Shown here in pieces: positions 45,858-54,636 of a DNA stretch of 64,000 nucleotides (the first letter of the stretch is position 1; every line of letters starts with the position of its first letter). The stretch comes from Paenibacillus sp. G2S3 (GTDB lineage: Bacteria; Bacillota; Bacilli; Paenibacillales; Paenibacillaceae): the NCBI RefSeq assembly GCF_030123105.1, contig NZ_CP126095.1, positions 806,001 to 870,000 of the forward strand, written 5' to 3'. Under the pieces are notes generated by a model, which worked only from the letters and a program-made list of their open reading frames with translations, searched no databases and was not told the DNA's origin. Position numbers and translations under genes: made by a program.

Positions 45858-47252
45858 ATGAGTAAGTTTGAATCCGTAGAAACGTTGGTTATTGGATCAG
45901 GCCCGGGAGGGTATGTGGCGGCGCTGCGAGCTGCACAGCTTGGGATGAAGACAGCCATTGTTGAACGCAATCAGCTTGGTGGAGTATGCACAAATGTTGG
46001 GTGTATTCCCTCCAAAGCATTGATTGCAGAATCCCATCGTTACGAGTTGCTCAAACTGTTCAACTCTGTAGATGCGGCAGCGTCATTTAAGAATGCTCAG
46101 GAGTTCAAGCAGGGGATTGTGAATAAGCAGGCAGGCGGAGTCAGCTATTTATTAAAGACGGCAGGAGTAAGTATTCTGGAAGGAGAGGCAAGGTTGGTTG
46201 ATGAGCATACGGCTATTATCAGTCAGTCTGGGCAGGAGAAAACCCTTTCTTTTAAAAACGCCATCCTGGCTACAGGATCTCGTCCGATTGAGCTGCAAGC
46301 CTTTCCGGTTGGGGGACGTGTTTTGTCTTCCACAGAAGCACTGTCGCTGCCAGAGATTCCAAATAGCCTAGTAGTTATAGGTGGGGGATATATAGGTGTT
46401 GAGCTGGGGCAAATGTATGCCAAATTTGGAACAAAGGTAACGATTCTGGAGGGAGGAGATCAAGTGCTGCCTGGATTTGAGCCGGAGCTTGTGAGCCCTG
46501 TTGGAAGGCAGTTGAAAGCTGATGGGATTAAGATGATTACCGGAGCGACAGCTGTGAACGTAGTGCAGAGTCCGGATGCCATTACACTACATTATTTAAA
46601 AAATCAGGAGCAACAGCATGTGACAGCGGAATATGTGTTAGTCACTGTCGGCAGAAAAGCAAATACAGACGGCAATTTAGGGCTGGACCGTATAGGTTTG
46701 CCAGTGACGAGCAGGGGTTTAATTGAGACAGATGAACAGTGTAGAACGGCTATCCGGAATATTTTTGCAATTGGAGATATTACGTCAGGTCCAGCCCTTG
46801 CTCACAAAGCGTCCTATGAAGCCAAGATTGCGGCAGAAGCCATTGCAGGTCTTCCCTCCGAGGTTGATTATAGAGCCATTCCGCTTGTTGTTTTTTCTGA
46901 TCCGGAGCTGGCCAGTGTTGGCTTAAGTGAAACAGAAGCAAAGGCAAAAGGCATCCCGCTGGTTATTGGCAAATCTACCTTTGGGATTAATGGGAGAGCA
47001 TTGGCTTTGAGGCGAACTGAAGGTTTCGTCAAAATTGTAGCGGACCCGACCTCGGGAATTGTTATTGGTGCCCAAATTGTTGGAGTAGAAGCCTCCACAC
47101 TGGTATCGGAGCTTGCCCTTGCTATTGAGATGGGAGCAACTGTAGAGGACTTGGCGATGACCATTTACCCTCATCCTACATTGGGAGAAGTGATTATGGA
47201 GGCTGCTGAAAATGTGGTTAGAAAAATGGTAAAGGGAGAGAGTGGAAAATGA
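45858..47252 (+). CDS. Dihydrolipoamide-dehydrogenase-like flavoprotein disulfide reductase
   Basis: 464 residues. FAD motif VIGSGPGGYVAALRAAQLG, redox pair GGVCTNVGCIPSK (C44, C49), NAD motif VVIGGGYIGVELGQ, ATGSRP, NIFAIGDI, and the interface H439-PTLG-E444 dyad; all parts of an E3-type enzyme are present. No pyruvate or 2-oxo-acid dehydrogenase gene is near, so it is unlikely to be the housekeeping E3. It is first in a TetR-controlled operon with an MFP and an ABC-2 permease, suggesting reduction of a disulfide or toxic compound coupled to export. AGGAGGG precedes the ATG. Confidence 0.85.
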   Translation: MSKFESVETLVIGSGPGGYVAALRAAQLGMKTAIVERNQLGGVCTNVGCIPSKALIAESHRYELLKLFNSVDAAASFKNAQEFKQGIVNKQAGGVSYLLKTAGVSILEGEARLVDEHTAIISQSGQEKTLSFKNAILATGSRPIELQAFPVGGRVLSSTEALSLPEIPNSLVVIGGGYIGVELGQMYAKFGTKVTILEGGDQVLPGFEPELVSPVGRQLKADGIKMITGATAVNVVQSPDAITLHYLKNQEQQHVTAEYVLVTVGRKANTDGNLGLDRIGLPVTSRGLIETDEQCRTAIRNIFAIGDITSGPALAHKASYEAKIAAEAIAGLPSEVDYRAIPLVVFSDPELASVGLSETEAKAKGIPLVIGKSTFGINGRALALRRTEGFVKIVADPTSGIVIGAQIVGVEASTLVSELALAIEMGATVEDLAMTIYPHPTLGEVIMEAAENVVRKMVKGESGK

Positions 47253-47881
47253 AGATAAAAGCAGGTTTATATATAGGAATTGCTATTGTGTTGATCGTTG
47301 GTGGGGCGCTTCTTGCTGTAAAAGGAAAGGATGCTGTCAGTCAGGCTGAGAGCAGGAAACAAGGGATTCTTGATGCGGAGCAAAAGACTATATTTTATCA
47401 GAACAGTCCAGGTGCAATTGTTGAGGTCGGTGTGGCTGTAGGTGATTCTATTAAGCAGGGAGAGGTACTGTTCAAGGTTAAATCCGCTGAAGAAGGAGAA
47501 ATAGTTGTACTCGCGCCGGAGGACGGATCGGTCAACAGGATTGTTGTAAAGCCGGGAGATCAAGTACAGCAAGGAATGCCAATGGCGGTTTTGCAAAAAA
47601 ACAACTTTTATACAGACCTCTACATACAGGAAAGTGAAATTCAAAAGCTAGAGGTGAATCAAAGTATTGGCGTTCATTTTCCGTATTTGGACCATCCAGC
47701 CGAGGTGACGGGTATCGTTACTTCCATCGCAGCCGCCCCTCAATTTGCAAGCTTACGCATGTCACGTGAAAAAGGGCAAGCTGATTTAAGCATGTTTCTT
47801 GTCCGTATAGCTATGGATGCGAATGCTGAGTTGCTTCCGGGGATGACAGCGGAGGTGAAGCTCGATGAAATCACTGATTGA
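47249..47881 (+). CDS. Membrane-fusion (HlyD/biotinyl-lipoyl-like) protein
   Basis: 210 residues. One N-terminal membrane helix (about 5-24, GLYIGIAIVLIVGGALLA), then lipoyl-like half-motifs: GAIVEVGVAVGDSIKQGEVL and GSVNRIVVKPGDQVQQGMPM, and a beta-barrel part ending GMTAEVKLDE. No Lys in a DKA motif, so it is not a lipoylated carrier. The ATG overlaps the flavoprotein stop (ATGA), and the next gene overlaps its end by 17 bases: tight translational coupling. It should link the permease to the outer wall region. Confidence 0.8.
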   Translation: MKIKAGLYIGIAIVLIVGGALLAVKGKDAVSQAESRKQGILDAEQKTIFYQNSPGAIVEVGVAVGDSIKQGEVLFKVKSAEEGEIVVLAPEDGSVNRIVVKPGDQVQQGMPMAVLQKNNFYTDLYIQESEIQKLEVNQSIGVHFPYLDHPAEVTGIVTSIAAAPQFASLRMSREKGQADLSMFLVRIAMDANAELLPGMTAEVKLDEITD

Positions 47882-49025
47882 CGAGTGGAAGTACGTGGCG
47901 GGCAGTAAGTATTTACGCCTGATTTTTATTGGTCCGCTTATCGCGGCTATATTTTTTGGCTTGATGTTCTCGAAGAATCAAATCAGCGAATCGCATGTTG
48001 TAGTCATTGATGAGGATCACAGCTCGTATTCACGACAGCTGATCTCTAAAATAAATGCTTCTCCATATATGAAGGTAACCAATGTATACTCCAGTCGCCT
48101 GAATCCAGAAACATTATTGGCAAATGAGCAGGCTGTCGCGGTCATCACCCTTCCCAAAGCGTTAGAGCAACATCAGCAGCAGGGGATATCAACGAATATC
48201 GGCATCTTCATGGATAACACCATGCCATCAGGGCTAACCGGCATCCGAACTGCGATTCAGGAAGTCATCCAGACGGAAAATATGACTCTTTCTATGACCC
48301 GTCTCCTTCAAAAGGGGATGGATGCCGAAACCTCTAAAGGGCTTGCTTCGCCGTTGTCCCTGCAGCAGCGGATGTTGTTTAATCCGACCACAAGTTATGT
48401 GAGCTTTATGGTCATTGGATTTGTGAATATTGTGGTGCTGATGATTACAACAAGCGCAGCTGGCTCGATTGTCCCTCGCTTGCGGCTGGAAGGGAAGCTC
48501 TTTGCAAACGGCAAGTCGCCTTTGCAGATTTGGATGCGTAGCGTACCTTACGCTGTCTTGACCACCCTTTCGCTGCTCCTATGTTATGGCTTATTAAAGC
48601 AGGTAGGGGGAATGCGCTTTGAAGCAGAGCCTTATCTGTTTGTCATTCCGCTGCTGCTGTATGCTTTTGCCTTGTCACTTATGGGCCTACTGATTGGCTA
48701 TACTGCCAAAGACGTATCCAAAGTTAATTTACGAACCAATTTCGTATTGTATCCGTCGTTTCTGGCCACTGGAATCCAACTGAGTCCATTAGCGTTTCCG
48801 GAGTTTTTTCAAATTTCCGCATGGGTATTACCGATGAACTGGCTGAATCGCCTCATACGCGGGATGGCTTATCGGGATGGGGCGCTAACAGCCTACAGTC
48901 AGGAGCTGGGAGCACTGCTGATCATTATTGGCGTTGTATCCTTATTCATCGGATTGCTGGTGATCAGGGAAGCGAAGAAACCCGAGGTTCAGCTCTCGAA
49001 ATCAGTCCCAGCTTCAGTAATCTAA
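47865..49025 (+). CDS. ABC-2-type permease
   Basis: 386 residues. A first helix near 18-36 (YLRLIFIGPLIAAIFFGLMF), then an extracytoplasmic domain (VVVIDEDHSSYSRQLISKIN) and five further helices after residue 180. Pattern of the YhgE/YhhJ-like ABC-2 exporters. No ATPase gene is in the operon, so it either borrows one encoded elsewhere or works without. The C-terminal end is close to the convergent quinone-reductase gene (2 bases apart) with no terminator between them. Confidence 0.8.
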   Translation: MKSLIDEWKYVAGSKYLRLIFIGPLIAAIFFGLMFSKNQISESHVVVIDEDHSSYSRQLISKINASPYMKVTNVYSSRLNPETLLANEQAVAVITLPKALEQHQQQGISTNIGIFMDNTMPSGLTGIRTAIQEVIQTENMTLSMTRLLQKGMDAETSKGLASPLSLQQRMLFNPTTSYVSFMVIGFVNIVVLMITTSAAGSIVPRLRLEGKLFANGKSPLQIWMRSVPYAVLTTLSLLLCYGLLKQVGGMRFEAEPYLFVIPLLLYAFALSLMGLLIGYTAKDVSKVNLRTNFVLYPSFLATGIQLSPLAFPEFFQISAWVLPMNWLNRLIRGMAYRDGALTAYSQELGALLIIIGVVSLFIGLLVIREAKKPEVQLSKSVPASVI

Positions 49026-49026
49026 T

Positions 49027-49650
49027 CTACTCTAGTCGTGCAAAACGTTGTTCTGTGTTATTAAGATGCTTCACCCGCTCTTCTAAGCTGCGATCTGACA
49101 TCCCGGCATAATTATACCAACGGAGGTTCTTCCGTATTCCCATTTTGCGAAAGGTTCCTCTGAACAGGATTTTGGTGATGGGGTTGCCAAAAATCCAGCG
49201 ATAAAAGAAGTCGGGAGTGTTCATAACGGTCAGCAGGGATACTCCTTTAAGATTCGTGAGCAAGCACTTGAAGGGCCGTCCAGGTTTGATTTCTTCGTAG
49301 ACAATGCCTTTTGCAAATACCTTATCAAGAAAGCCTTTGGTAAGAGCGGGCATGGCCTCCCACCAAATGGGGAATAGGAAGACGATATGATCTGCTGCCA
49401 TAAGCCGCTGCTGATAATTGACGACTAGAGGGTCAATAGTTTTCTTTTGTCGCCAAGCAGCAAGTTCTTCGTACGACATGACTGGATTAAATCCATCGGC
49501 ATGCAAATCGATAAGATCGATCGAATGGCCTTTAGTGGTAAGACCTCGCATCACGGAGGCTAGCAGGGCTGCGGAATAGCTTCGCTGATGTGGGACATTC
49601 TCGGATGCTGATGCTCCGTAGGGATGATCAAAAATAATTAAGACATTCAT
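49027..49650 (-). CDS. NAD(P)H-dependent flavin/quinone oxidoreductase
   Basis: 207 residues of the flavodoxin-like NQO/MdaB/YwrO family: MNVLIIFDHPYGASASENVP, IDLIDLHADGFNPVMS, HIVFLFPIWWEAMPALTKGF and LTVMNTPDFFYRW. Two-electron reduction of quinones with FMN or FAD is expected. Divergent from a MarR-family gene, with paired operator-like repeats between them, so induction by quinones or electrophiles is likely. Confidence 0.85.
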   Translation of the reverse strand: MNVLIIFDHPYGASASENVPHQRSYSAALLASVMRGLTTKGHSIDLIDLHADGFNPVMSYEELAAWRQKKTIDPLVVNYQQRLMAADHIVFLFPIWWEAMPALTKGFLDKVFAKGIVYEEIKPGRPFKCLLTNLKGVSLLTVMNTPDFFYRWIFGNPITKILFRGTFRKMGIRKNLRWYNYAGMSDRSLEERVKHLNNTEQRFARLE

Positions 49651-49675
49651 ATAAATACCTTCTCTTCGTTTTATT

Positions 49676-49756
49676 GTTTCCTAGAAATTAAATATTAACT
49701 ACGGAAATAATAATACATTTTAAGTTTCCTTGTTGTCAATATTATTTCTAGGAAAC
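49676..49756. promoter_or_regulatory. Paired operator sites between oxidoreductase and MarR genes
   Basis: GTTTCCTAGAAAT (49676-49688) recurs in perfect inverted orientation as ATTTCTAGGAAAC (49744-49756); each contains a near-palindrome TTTC-CTA-GAAA. The two sites would let the MarR protein cover both promoters. Confidence 0.7.
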
Positions 49757-49818
49757 TTTATTTTTGAGCGGTGTCTTGTTAAAATGATCATAAGATGAAT
49801 TTACGAGGAGACTTAACA

Positions 49819-50493
49819 GTGACACATTCTTTCGAGAACCTACCGAATAAGGATATTTTGATAAAAAAACTGATAGAGATGATTCCTCAATTACAAAAGC
49901 GATTTCAATCAGAGGATGATGAAGAAAAGGAATGGCTGCTCCAGAACTGTAGTAATCCCCTTATCATTGATTTCCTCCAAGACTCCACAGTCATGATGCT
50001 GCATGTAATAGATGCGATTGGACAGCTAGAGCCGGTGAATGGCACTACCATTTCGAAGCATTTCGGAATTCCGAAAGGCAGCGTGTCCAAAATCACTAGA
50101 AAATTAGTGCAGCAGCAAATTATTCGCACGGAGTTTCTCCCCGACAATAAAAAAGAAGTGCTGTTTCTTACAACACCTCTGGGAAAAGAAATATTCGTTT
50201 TGCATCAAGCTCTACATCATCAGATGAATAAAGGGATAAATCGGTTTCTTCAGAGATACAACGCAGATGAATTGTTATTCCTAATCCAAGCGTTCGAAGA
50301 TACTTTGGAAGCCTCATGGGTTCATTCGGAATCGGTTGCTGAAGAAGAACTATTAAATGCTGGAGAATCTCTTGAGGGAATGGACAACGATGAAATGAGT
50401 CAAATCGTAGACATGCTTAACCAATTGGATACACGCAACCTTAAAAAGGCTAAGGTGATTCTCCAAGATGTATTTTTCACCTCTTTTGAGTAG
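49819..50493 (+). CDS. MarR-family transcriptional regulator
   Basis: 225 residues from GTG 49819, eight bases after GAGGAG; an in-frame ATG at 49795 lacks a site. Winged helix: GTTISKHFGIPKGSVSKITR and KLVQQQIIRTEFLPDNKKEV. The C-terminal extension of about 60 acidic residues (ESLEGMDNDEMSQIVDMLNQ) is longer than in usual MarR proteins (about 145 residues). Divergent from the quinone reductase gene it probably represses. Confidence 0.85.
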   Translation: MTHSFENLPNKDILIKKLIEMIPQLQKRFQSEDDEEKEWLLQNCSNPLIIDFLQDSTVMMLHVIDAIGQLEPVNGTTISKHFGIPKGSVSKITRKLVQQQIIRTEFLPDNKKEVLFLTTPLGKEIFVLHQALHHQMNKGINRFLQRYNADELLFLIQAFEDTLEASWVHSESVAEEELLNAGESLEGMDNDEMSQIVDMLNQLDTRNLKKAKVILQDVFFTSFE

Positions 50494-50495
50494 CT

Positions 50496-51809
50496 TTATA
50501 TTTTTTGATATTGGCTTATTTTCTTATCACCTTTCCACAATTGCTCTAAAAGCATGGCCAGTATAGTGCCGACAAGCAGACCATTACTGCAAATATATCG
50601 AAGTGTGGAAGGAAGACTCTGAAATACCGCTGGAGGCAAAAACATAAGTCCGATGCTCACCAACAACGTTATTCCTAGTATCGTTAATCGGCGATGATCA
50701 AGCTGTTCCCGCAACAAGGATTGGAATGCAATCCCTATGATTTGTACAAAAGTAGCTAGAAGTGCTGCACTGGCTACTGGCGCTGGAAGTAACGCTAGCA
50801 CATTGACAACAGACGGCATAAGCGCGATTACGGTTAGTAACAGACAGGCCATAAGAAATGGCCGAATTCGCTTTTGCCCCGTTAATTTCATAAAGCCCGC
50901 CGAGGCTGGCAATGGAACAACGCCTATCGTTGAGAATAAGGCGGCTAGTATATGAGAGATCCCTCCCGTCCAAATCCCTCGACTTAATGCTGTTTTTTCA
51001 TCTTTCGGTCCAACCGGAACTACTTGTTTTACAGCGGAAATGGAAGAAATTGTATTGGATACTAACAGAAACGTAAACAACAGTGAGGTAATTACGATCC
51101 CTAGATCAAATTGAGGTACTCCCCAAGCAAAAATTTGAGGGAACTTCAAGATGGGAGTTGAAGCTGCAAATGTTGGCCCCACTTTCCCGAATGCTACAAA
51201 TAATGCCGAACCCAAGCCGATTCCAATCAGTACGGCGTAACTACTAATCCATCCTCTTCCTTTAATAGAGAGAAAAATAACAAGTCCAAAAATAAAAAAG
51301 GATATGAGTGCTGCCATAACATCTGGTTCGGCGCTTGTTCCCTGTAATCCAAGCATGCCCTTGACTAATACACCACTTAATTGCAAGGCGAGAATGAACA
51401 AAAATGAACCCGAAACTAAGGGTGTAAATAAAAATTGAAGCCTATAAACTAGCCCTGTAGTTCCTAATACGAAGAGAAGAAGACCGGCTACGATTAATCC
51501 TCCTTCTAGAATTTGTAATGTGTGCATCTGATCTAACCCTTGAATGAAGGCTAAGTTGCCTAATATGACAAAGATACTTACCCATGATCCCGCAGGTCCA
51601 TCTGCAATAGGGTATTTATGTCCGAAGCATCCCTGAATAAACGAACTGATTCCTACAACGAAAAATGTCCGTTGCATTAAGGTTGAAATTTGTTCAAACG
51701 ACAATTGAAAAATACCTCCAATGACAATGGGCAGAGCCACTGCATTGGCTAGCAAAAAAATAAACCATTGTACAGTACTGAGACTATTAGTAACACGTTT
51801 GTTCTCCAT
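50496..51809 (-). CDS. NCS2-family nucleobase/xanthine-uracil permease
   Basis: 437 residues with about 12 to 14 membrane segments. Seen: LLANAVALPIVIGGIF, IADGPAGSWVSIFVILGNLA, SNTISSISAVKQVV (in place of the usual NCS2 motif around the substrate site) and TIGVVPLPASAGFMKLTGQK. Transports purines, uracil or related anions with H+ or Na+. AAAGGTGAGT lies upstream of ATG 51809. A terminator separates it from cynS, so shared expression with the cyanase genes depends on read-through. Confidence 0.78.
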   Translation of the reverse strand: MENKRVTNSLSTVQWFIFLLANAVALPIVIGGIFQLSFEQISTLMQRTFFVVGISSFIQGCFGHKYPIADGPAGSWVSIFVILGNLAFIQGLDQMHTLQILEGGLIVAGLLLFVLGTTGLVYRLQFLFTPLVSGSFLFILALQLSGVLVKGMLGLQGTSAEPDVMAALISFFIFGLVIFLSIKGRGWISSYAVLIGIGLGSALFVAFGKVGPTFAASTPILKFPQIFAWGVPQFDLGIVITSLLFTFLLVSNTISSISAVKQVVPVGPKDEKTALSRGIWTGGISHILAALFSTIGVVPLPASAGFMKLTGQKRIRPFLMACLLLTVIALMPSVVNVLALLPAPVASAALLATFVQIIGIAFQSLLREQLDHRRLTILGITLLVSIGLMFLPPAVFQSLPSTLRYICSNGLLVGTILAMLLEQLWKGDKKISQYQKI

Positions 51810-51858
51810 ATCAACTCACCTTTACTATTGTTAACTATACAATCTATACGGAAAATGA

Positions 51859-51896
51859 AAGCCACCTTTCGATTTGAAATCGTTAAAAGGTGGCTT
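51859..51896. terminator. Hairpin terminator between cynS and the permease gene
   Basis: AAGCCACCTTT pairs with AAAGGTGGCTT, with an inner CGATTT/AAATCG pair. Confidence 0.8.
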
Positions 51897-51909
51897 GCTT
51901 CTTAATCTA

Positions 51910-52353
51910 TTACCATTTGCGATATGGCAAAAACTTTCCGTTCATCGTCAGAATGATGCGGTCACCGTTCGGATCTTCTTGCTTTTGTACATCGAATTGG
52001 AAATCGATTGCGCTCATGATACCTTCGCCAAGCTTCTCCAAAACAAGTTCTCTAATCGTTGGACCGTATACAAGCAGCATTTCGTATAGGCGATACAATC
52101 CTGGATCTGTAGGCGGCATATCGATGACATCGCCACGGTGTGGGATTTGTGTGAGTGCTTGAACCACTTGTTCGTCGAGTTCAAGCAATTTCCCCATTTT
52201 ATCTGCTTCATTACGCGTCATTGTCGCTTGGCCCAACAGTGCAGTTACAACCCAGCTCTCTGAATGCTCACTTTCCTTTGCGATTTCGCCCCAAGTTAAT
52301 CCTTTTGCAAATTTAGCGTCCAATATCTGTTGTGTCGCTTCTTTTCTATTCAT
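51910..52353 (-). CDS. cynS: Cyanate hydratase (cyanase)
   Basis: 147 residues, the full family length. N-terminal helix-turn-helix-like part (LTWGEIAKESEHSESWVVTA), then the catalytic part PTDPGLYRLYEMLLVYGPTI followed by RELVLEKLGEGIMSAIDF, holding the conserved Arg, Glu and Ser, and the final MNGKFLPYRKW. Converts cyanate and bicarbonate to CO2 and carbamate, which yields ammonia. The carbonic anhydrase gene lies 39 bases upstream and would replace the bicarbonate used up, as CynT does in E. coli. Confidence 0.95.
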   Translation of the reverse strand: MNRKEATQQILDAKFAKGLTWGEIAKESEHSESWVVTALLGQATMTRNEADKMGKLLELDEQVVQALTQIPHRGDVIDMPPTDPGLYRLYEMLLVYGPTIRELVLEKLGEGIMSAIDFQFDVQKQEDPNGDRIILTMNGKFLPYRKW

Positions 52354-52392
52354 ATTTCATTGCTCCCTTTAGTTTAGTATAATGAGTATCGC

Positions 52393-52977
52393 TTAGTGCT
52401 TGTCGTGGCCTGTTACTTGTTCATATCCATTTACAATCAGATCGAGTTTACCAGTGTCTGGTGCTATCACCAGACCATGAACAGCTACCTCTTTCGGAAT
52501 GAGCGGATGATTTCGTACCAGATCTATGTTTCCTTTAATCGAATCTACGACATTCGTAAAGCCGAACAACCATTTATGAAGATCGATACCTGCATATTCA
52601 AGTGAAGAAAGAATTTCTGGTGTCGCGACTCCGCGATCCATTATTTTTTGAAGTGTTCCTTCAGGGTTACTTTGACTCATGCCACAATTGTGGTGACCGA
52701 TGATATAAATTTCTTCCGCATTCAGTTCGTAGACAGCCGTTACGATACTGCGCATGATGCTTCCAAATGCATGGGTAATCGTTCCACCTGCTGTTTTGAT
52801 GACTTTGGCATCCCCATTGTGTATATTTAGAGCTTTAGGCAGCAGCTCAATCAGTCGAGCATCCATGCACGTTACGATAATCATGCGTTTTTTAGGAAAC
52901 TTCGTTCCCTCATAAGGTAGATACTCCTTGTCTTCTACGAACTGATCGTTATACTCCAAAATTTCTTGTAATAGCAT
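52393..52977 (-). CDS. Beta-class carbonic anhydrase (CynT-like)
   Basis: 194 residues. Zinc ligands read as C37-x-D39 (VTCMDAR) and H95...C98 (GHHNCGM), with D39-R41 the catalytic dyad. Interconverts CO2 and bicarbonate. First gene of the cyanase operon, so it probably returns CO2 to bicarbonate for cyanase. It is shorter and more like the YtiB/small beta-CA group than E. coli CynT. AGGAGG precedes the ATG. Confidence 0.9.
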   Translation of the reverse strand: MLLQEILEYNDQFVEDKEYLPYEGTKFPKKRMIIVTCMDARLIELLPKALNIHNGDAKVIKTAGGTITHAFGSIMRSIVTAVYELNAEEIYIIGHHNCGMSQSNPEGTLQKIMDRGVATPEILSSLEYAGIDLHKWLFGFTNVVDSIKGNIDLVRNHPLIPKEVAVHGLVIAPDTGKLDLIVNGYEQVTGHDKH

Positions 52978-53115
52978 TCTTGGGCCTCCTTTGAAGTGTT
53001 TTAGTTATCACTGTTTCAATGGCTACTAACTAGTGAATCAGGATATAACTAAGTATAGATATTCATGCTTAAATGCTGAATAAGTTGGCGAAACGCTATA
53101 TGTCCATTTGCTTTC

Positions 53116-53553
53116 ATGACGAAAGGATTGATTTTTATTTTTGATCATATCGATTTTGCGATACTAGCATTACTAAAAGAAAACTCCAGAATTCAGTGGA
53201 AGGATATCGGCCAAAAGATACATATGACCGGCCAAGCCGTCGGAAATCGCATTAGGCGTTTAGAAGATTTGGGGGTTATCGAGCAATATACGATCGTTAC
53301 TAATAAAGCAAAGCTAGGTCTGTCTATCACAGCCTTTATTACATTTTTTGTGGAATCAGCCAATCATCCTTTATTCCAGAAGTTCGTGATGGCAGAGGAT
53401 GCTATCACCGAAGTGCATCGAATTAGCGGAGAAGGATGTTATGTGTTAACCGGACATTTTGCTTCTAATGAGGAGCTTGAGGCATTTCTGGCTCAACTTT
53501 TGAATCATGGTAATTATCGAGTGAGTCTATCCATCGGAAAAATAAAATCTTAA
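53116..53553 (+). CDS. Lrp/AsnC-family transcriptional regulator
   Basis: 145 residues. FDHIDFAILALLKENSRIQW and HMTGQAVGNRIRRLEDLGVI form the helix-turn-helix; TEVHRISGEGCYVLTGHF begins the RAM domain. The exact start is uncertain (ATG 53116, or TTG 53128 after AAAGGA). Divergent from the carbonic anhydrase/cyanase genes, which it may control in response to a nitrogen metabolite. Confidence 0.85.
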   Translation: MTKGLIFIFDHIDFAILALLKENSRIQWKDIGQKIHMTGQAVGNRIRRLEDLGVIEQYTIVTNKAKLGLSITAFITFFVESANHPLFQKFVMAEDAITEVHRISGEGCYVLTGHFASNEELEAFLAQLLNHGNYRVSLSIGKIKS

Positions 53554-53558
53554 TCCAT

Positions 53559-53595
53559 ACAAAAAAAAGAGGGGCGTAGACCCCTCTTTTCTTTT
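53559..53595. terminator. Bidirectional terminator
   Basis: AAAAGAGGGG/CCCCTCTTTT stem between convergent genes, with A and T tracts on both sides. Confidence 0.9.
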
Positions 53596-53601
53596 TCCAA
53601 T

Positions 53602-54540
53602 TTATAATTTTTGATAATGATGTAAGAGATTCTCTATTCTATTCTGAATCATTTGTTTCAAGCCTTCAGGCTTCACCGCTCTAACATATTGACCATATCT
53701 CATGAAATAATTAGCTAGAAATTCTTCTTCGCCTAGATTATAGAATCCCTTTATGACTGTTTTCGGGCCAGCTTCTATTTTCATAGAGGGATAATGCTCT
53801 TTATAAAAAATATCCTTAGCTTGCTCCGCAATCTCAACTTCAAAGTGAATGCTGTTCTCGGATTGATAAAATTCTAAGGAACGATTAAGAAGTTCTTCTA
53901 TAGAATAGCGGGCTGTGCGTTCCTCTTCTTCAATGAAGGTTATTCGATCACATCTAAACACCCTATATGTATTCGTATTTAACTCTATTCCAGTAGCATA
54001 CCATTGACCAAACTTCGCGGAAATTCTGAAGAATTGAACGGGGTAGCTTTTTGTCTGGTTATTTTTTGTGTATTCAATGTTACAGGCACATTCATTTAGA
54101 ATACTTGCCAGGATTTTATCTAAAAAACGACTAACATGCTTATGCTGATACATTTCAAATTGCAGAACCTTTTTCATTTTATGAATGTGGTGGATTTGTG
54201 TACTCGATAGACAGTGCTCGAACTTTTCGTTTAGCTTGTTAACACTTAAATGAAAAGGTGTAGATTGATAAGATTCTAGCGTCAGCATAGCAAAGTACAG
54301 TGCATAGACTTCATCTATCGTGAAAATAATAGGGGATAACAATCTATTTTTTAAAAGTCCATAACGTCCGTGTCTGCCATGCTCTGAATAAATAGGCATT
54401 CCTAATTGTTCTAATGAACTAATATCACGTAGCGCTGTGCTTTTTGAAATATTGTATTTCTCCATAAGGTCACTTAGATTAAAAAACTCTCGTCCGTTTA
54501 AGTATCTCATCATGTCATTTAATCGTTCTGATTTCTTCAT
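53602..54540 (-). CDS. HTH-WYL-domain regulator (YafY-like)
   Basis: 312 residues. The N-terminal helix-turn-helix (FNLSDLMEKYNISKSTALRD) is followed by MPIYSEHGRHGRYGLLKNRL and a WYL-like core in which FGQWYATGIELNTNTYRVFR supplies the WY-type motif, then a C-terminal extension (GFYNLGEEEFLANYFMRYGQ). WYL regulators sense small ligands or nucleic acids. Divergent from a VOC-family gene, its probable target. Confidence 0.82.
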   Translation of the reverse strand: MKKSERLNDMMRYLNGREFFNLSDLMEKYNISKSTALRDISSLEQLGMPIYSEHGRHGRYGLLKNRLLSPIIFTIDEVYALYFAMLTLESYQSTPFHLSVNKLNEKFEHCLSSTQIHHIHKMKKVLQFEMYQHKHVSRFLDKILASILNECACNIEYTKNNQTKSYPVQFFRISAKFGQWYATGIELNTNTYRVFRCDRITFIEEEERTARYSIEELLNRSLEFYQSENSIHFEVEIAEQAKDIFYKEHYPSMKIEAGPKTVIKGFYNLGEEEFLANYFMRYGQYVRAVKPEGLKQMIQNRIENLLHHYQKL

Positions 54541-54557
54541 ATATAAAGCTCCTTATT

Positions 54558-54580
54558 AAGGTGTCATGTTTTGATACCTT
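54558..54580. promoter_or_regulatory. Operator-like inverted repeat
   Basis: AAGGTGTCAT and TTGATACCTT form a nearly perfect palindrome just upstream of the WYL regulator gene and between it and the VOC gene. Confidence 0.5.
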
Positions 54581-54636
54581 TTTATATGATAATAAGTTTA
54601 AGATCACATATCAAATTTACGAAGGAGATTTATACT

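Noticed and set aside
45858..47252. Housekeeping E3 of pyruvate dehydrogenase
   Set aside because: No E1 or E2 genes are near, and it is under a TetR operator in an export operon.
51810..51858. Purine riboswitch ahead of the NCS2 permease
   Set aside because: Only about 50 bases separate the start from the upstream terminator, and no aptamer-like pairing is visible.
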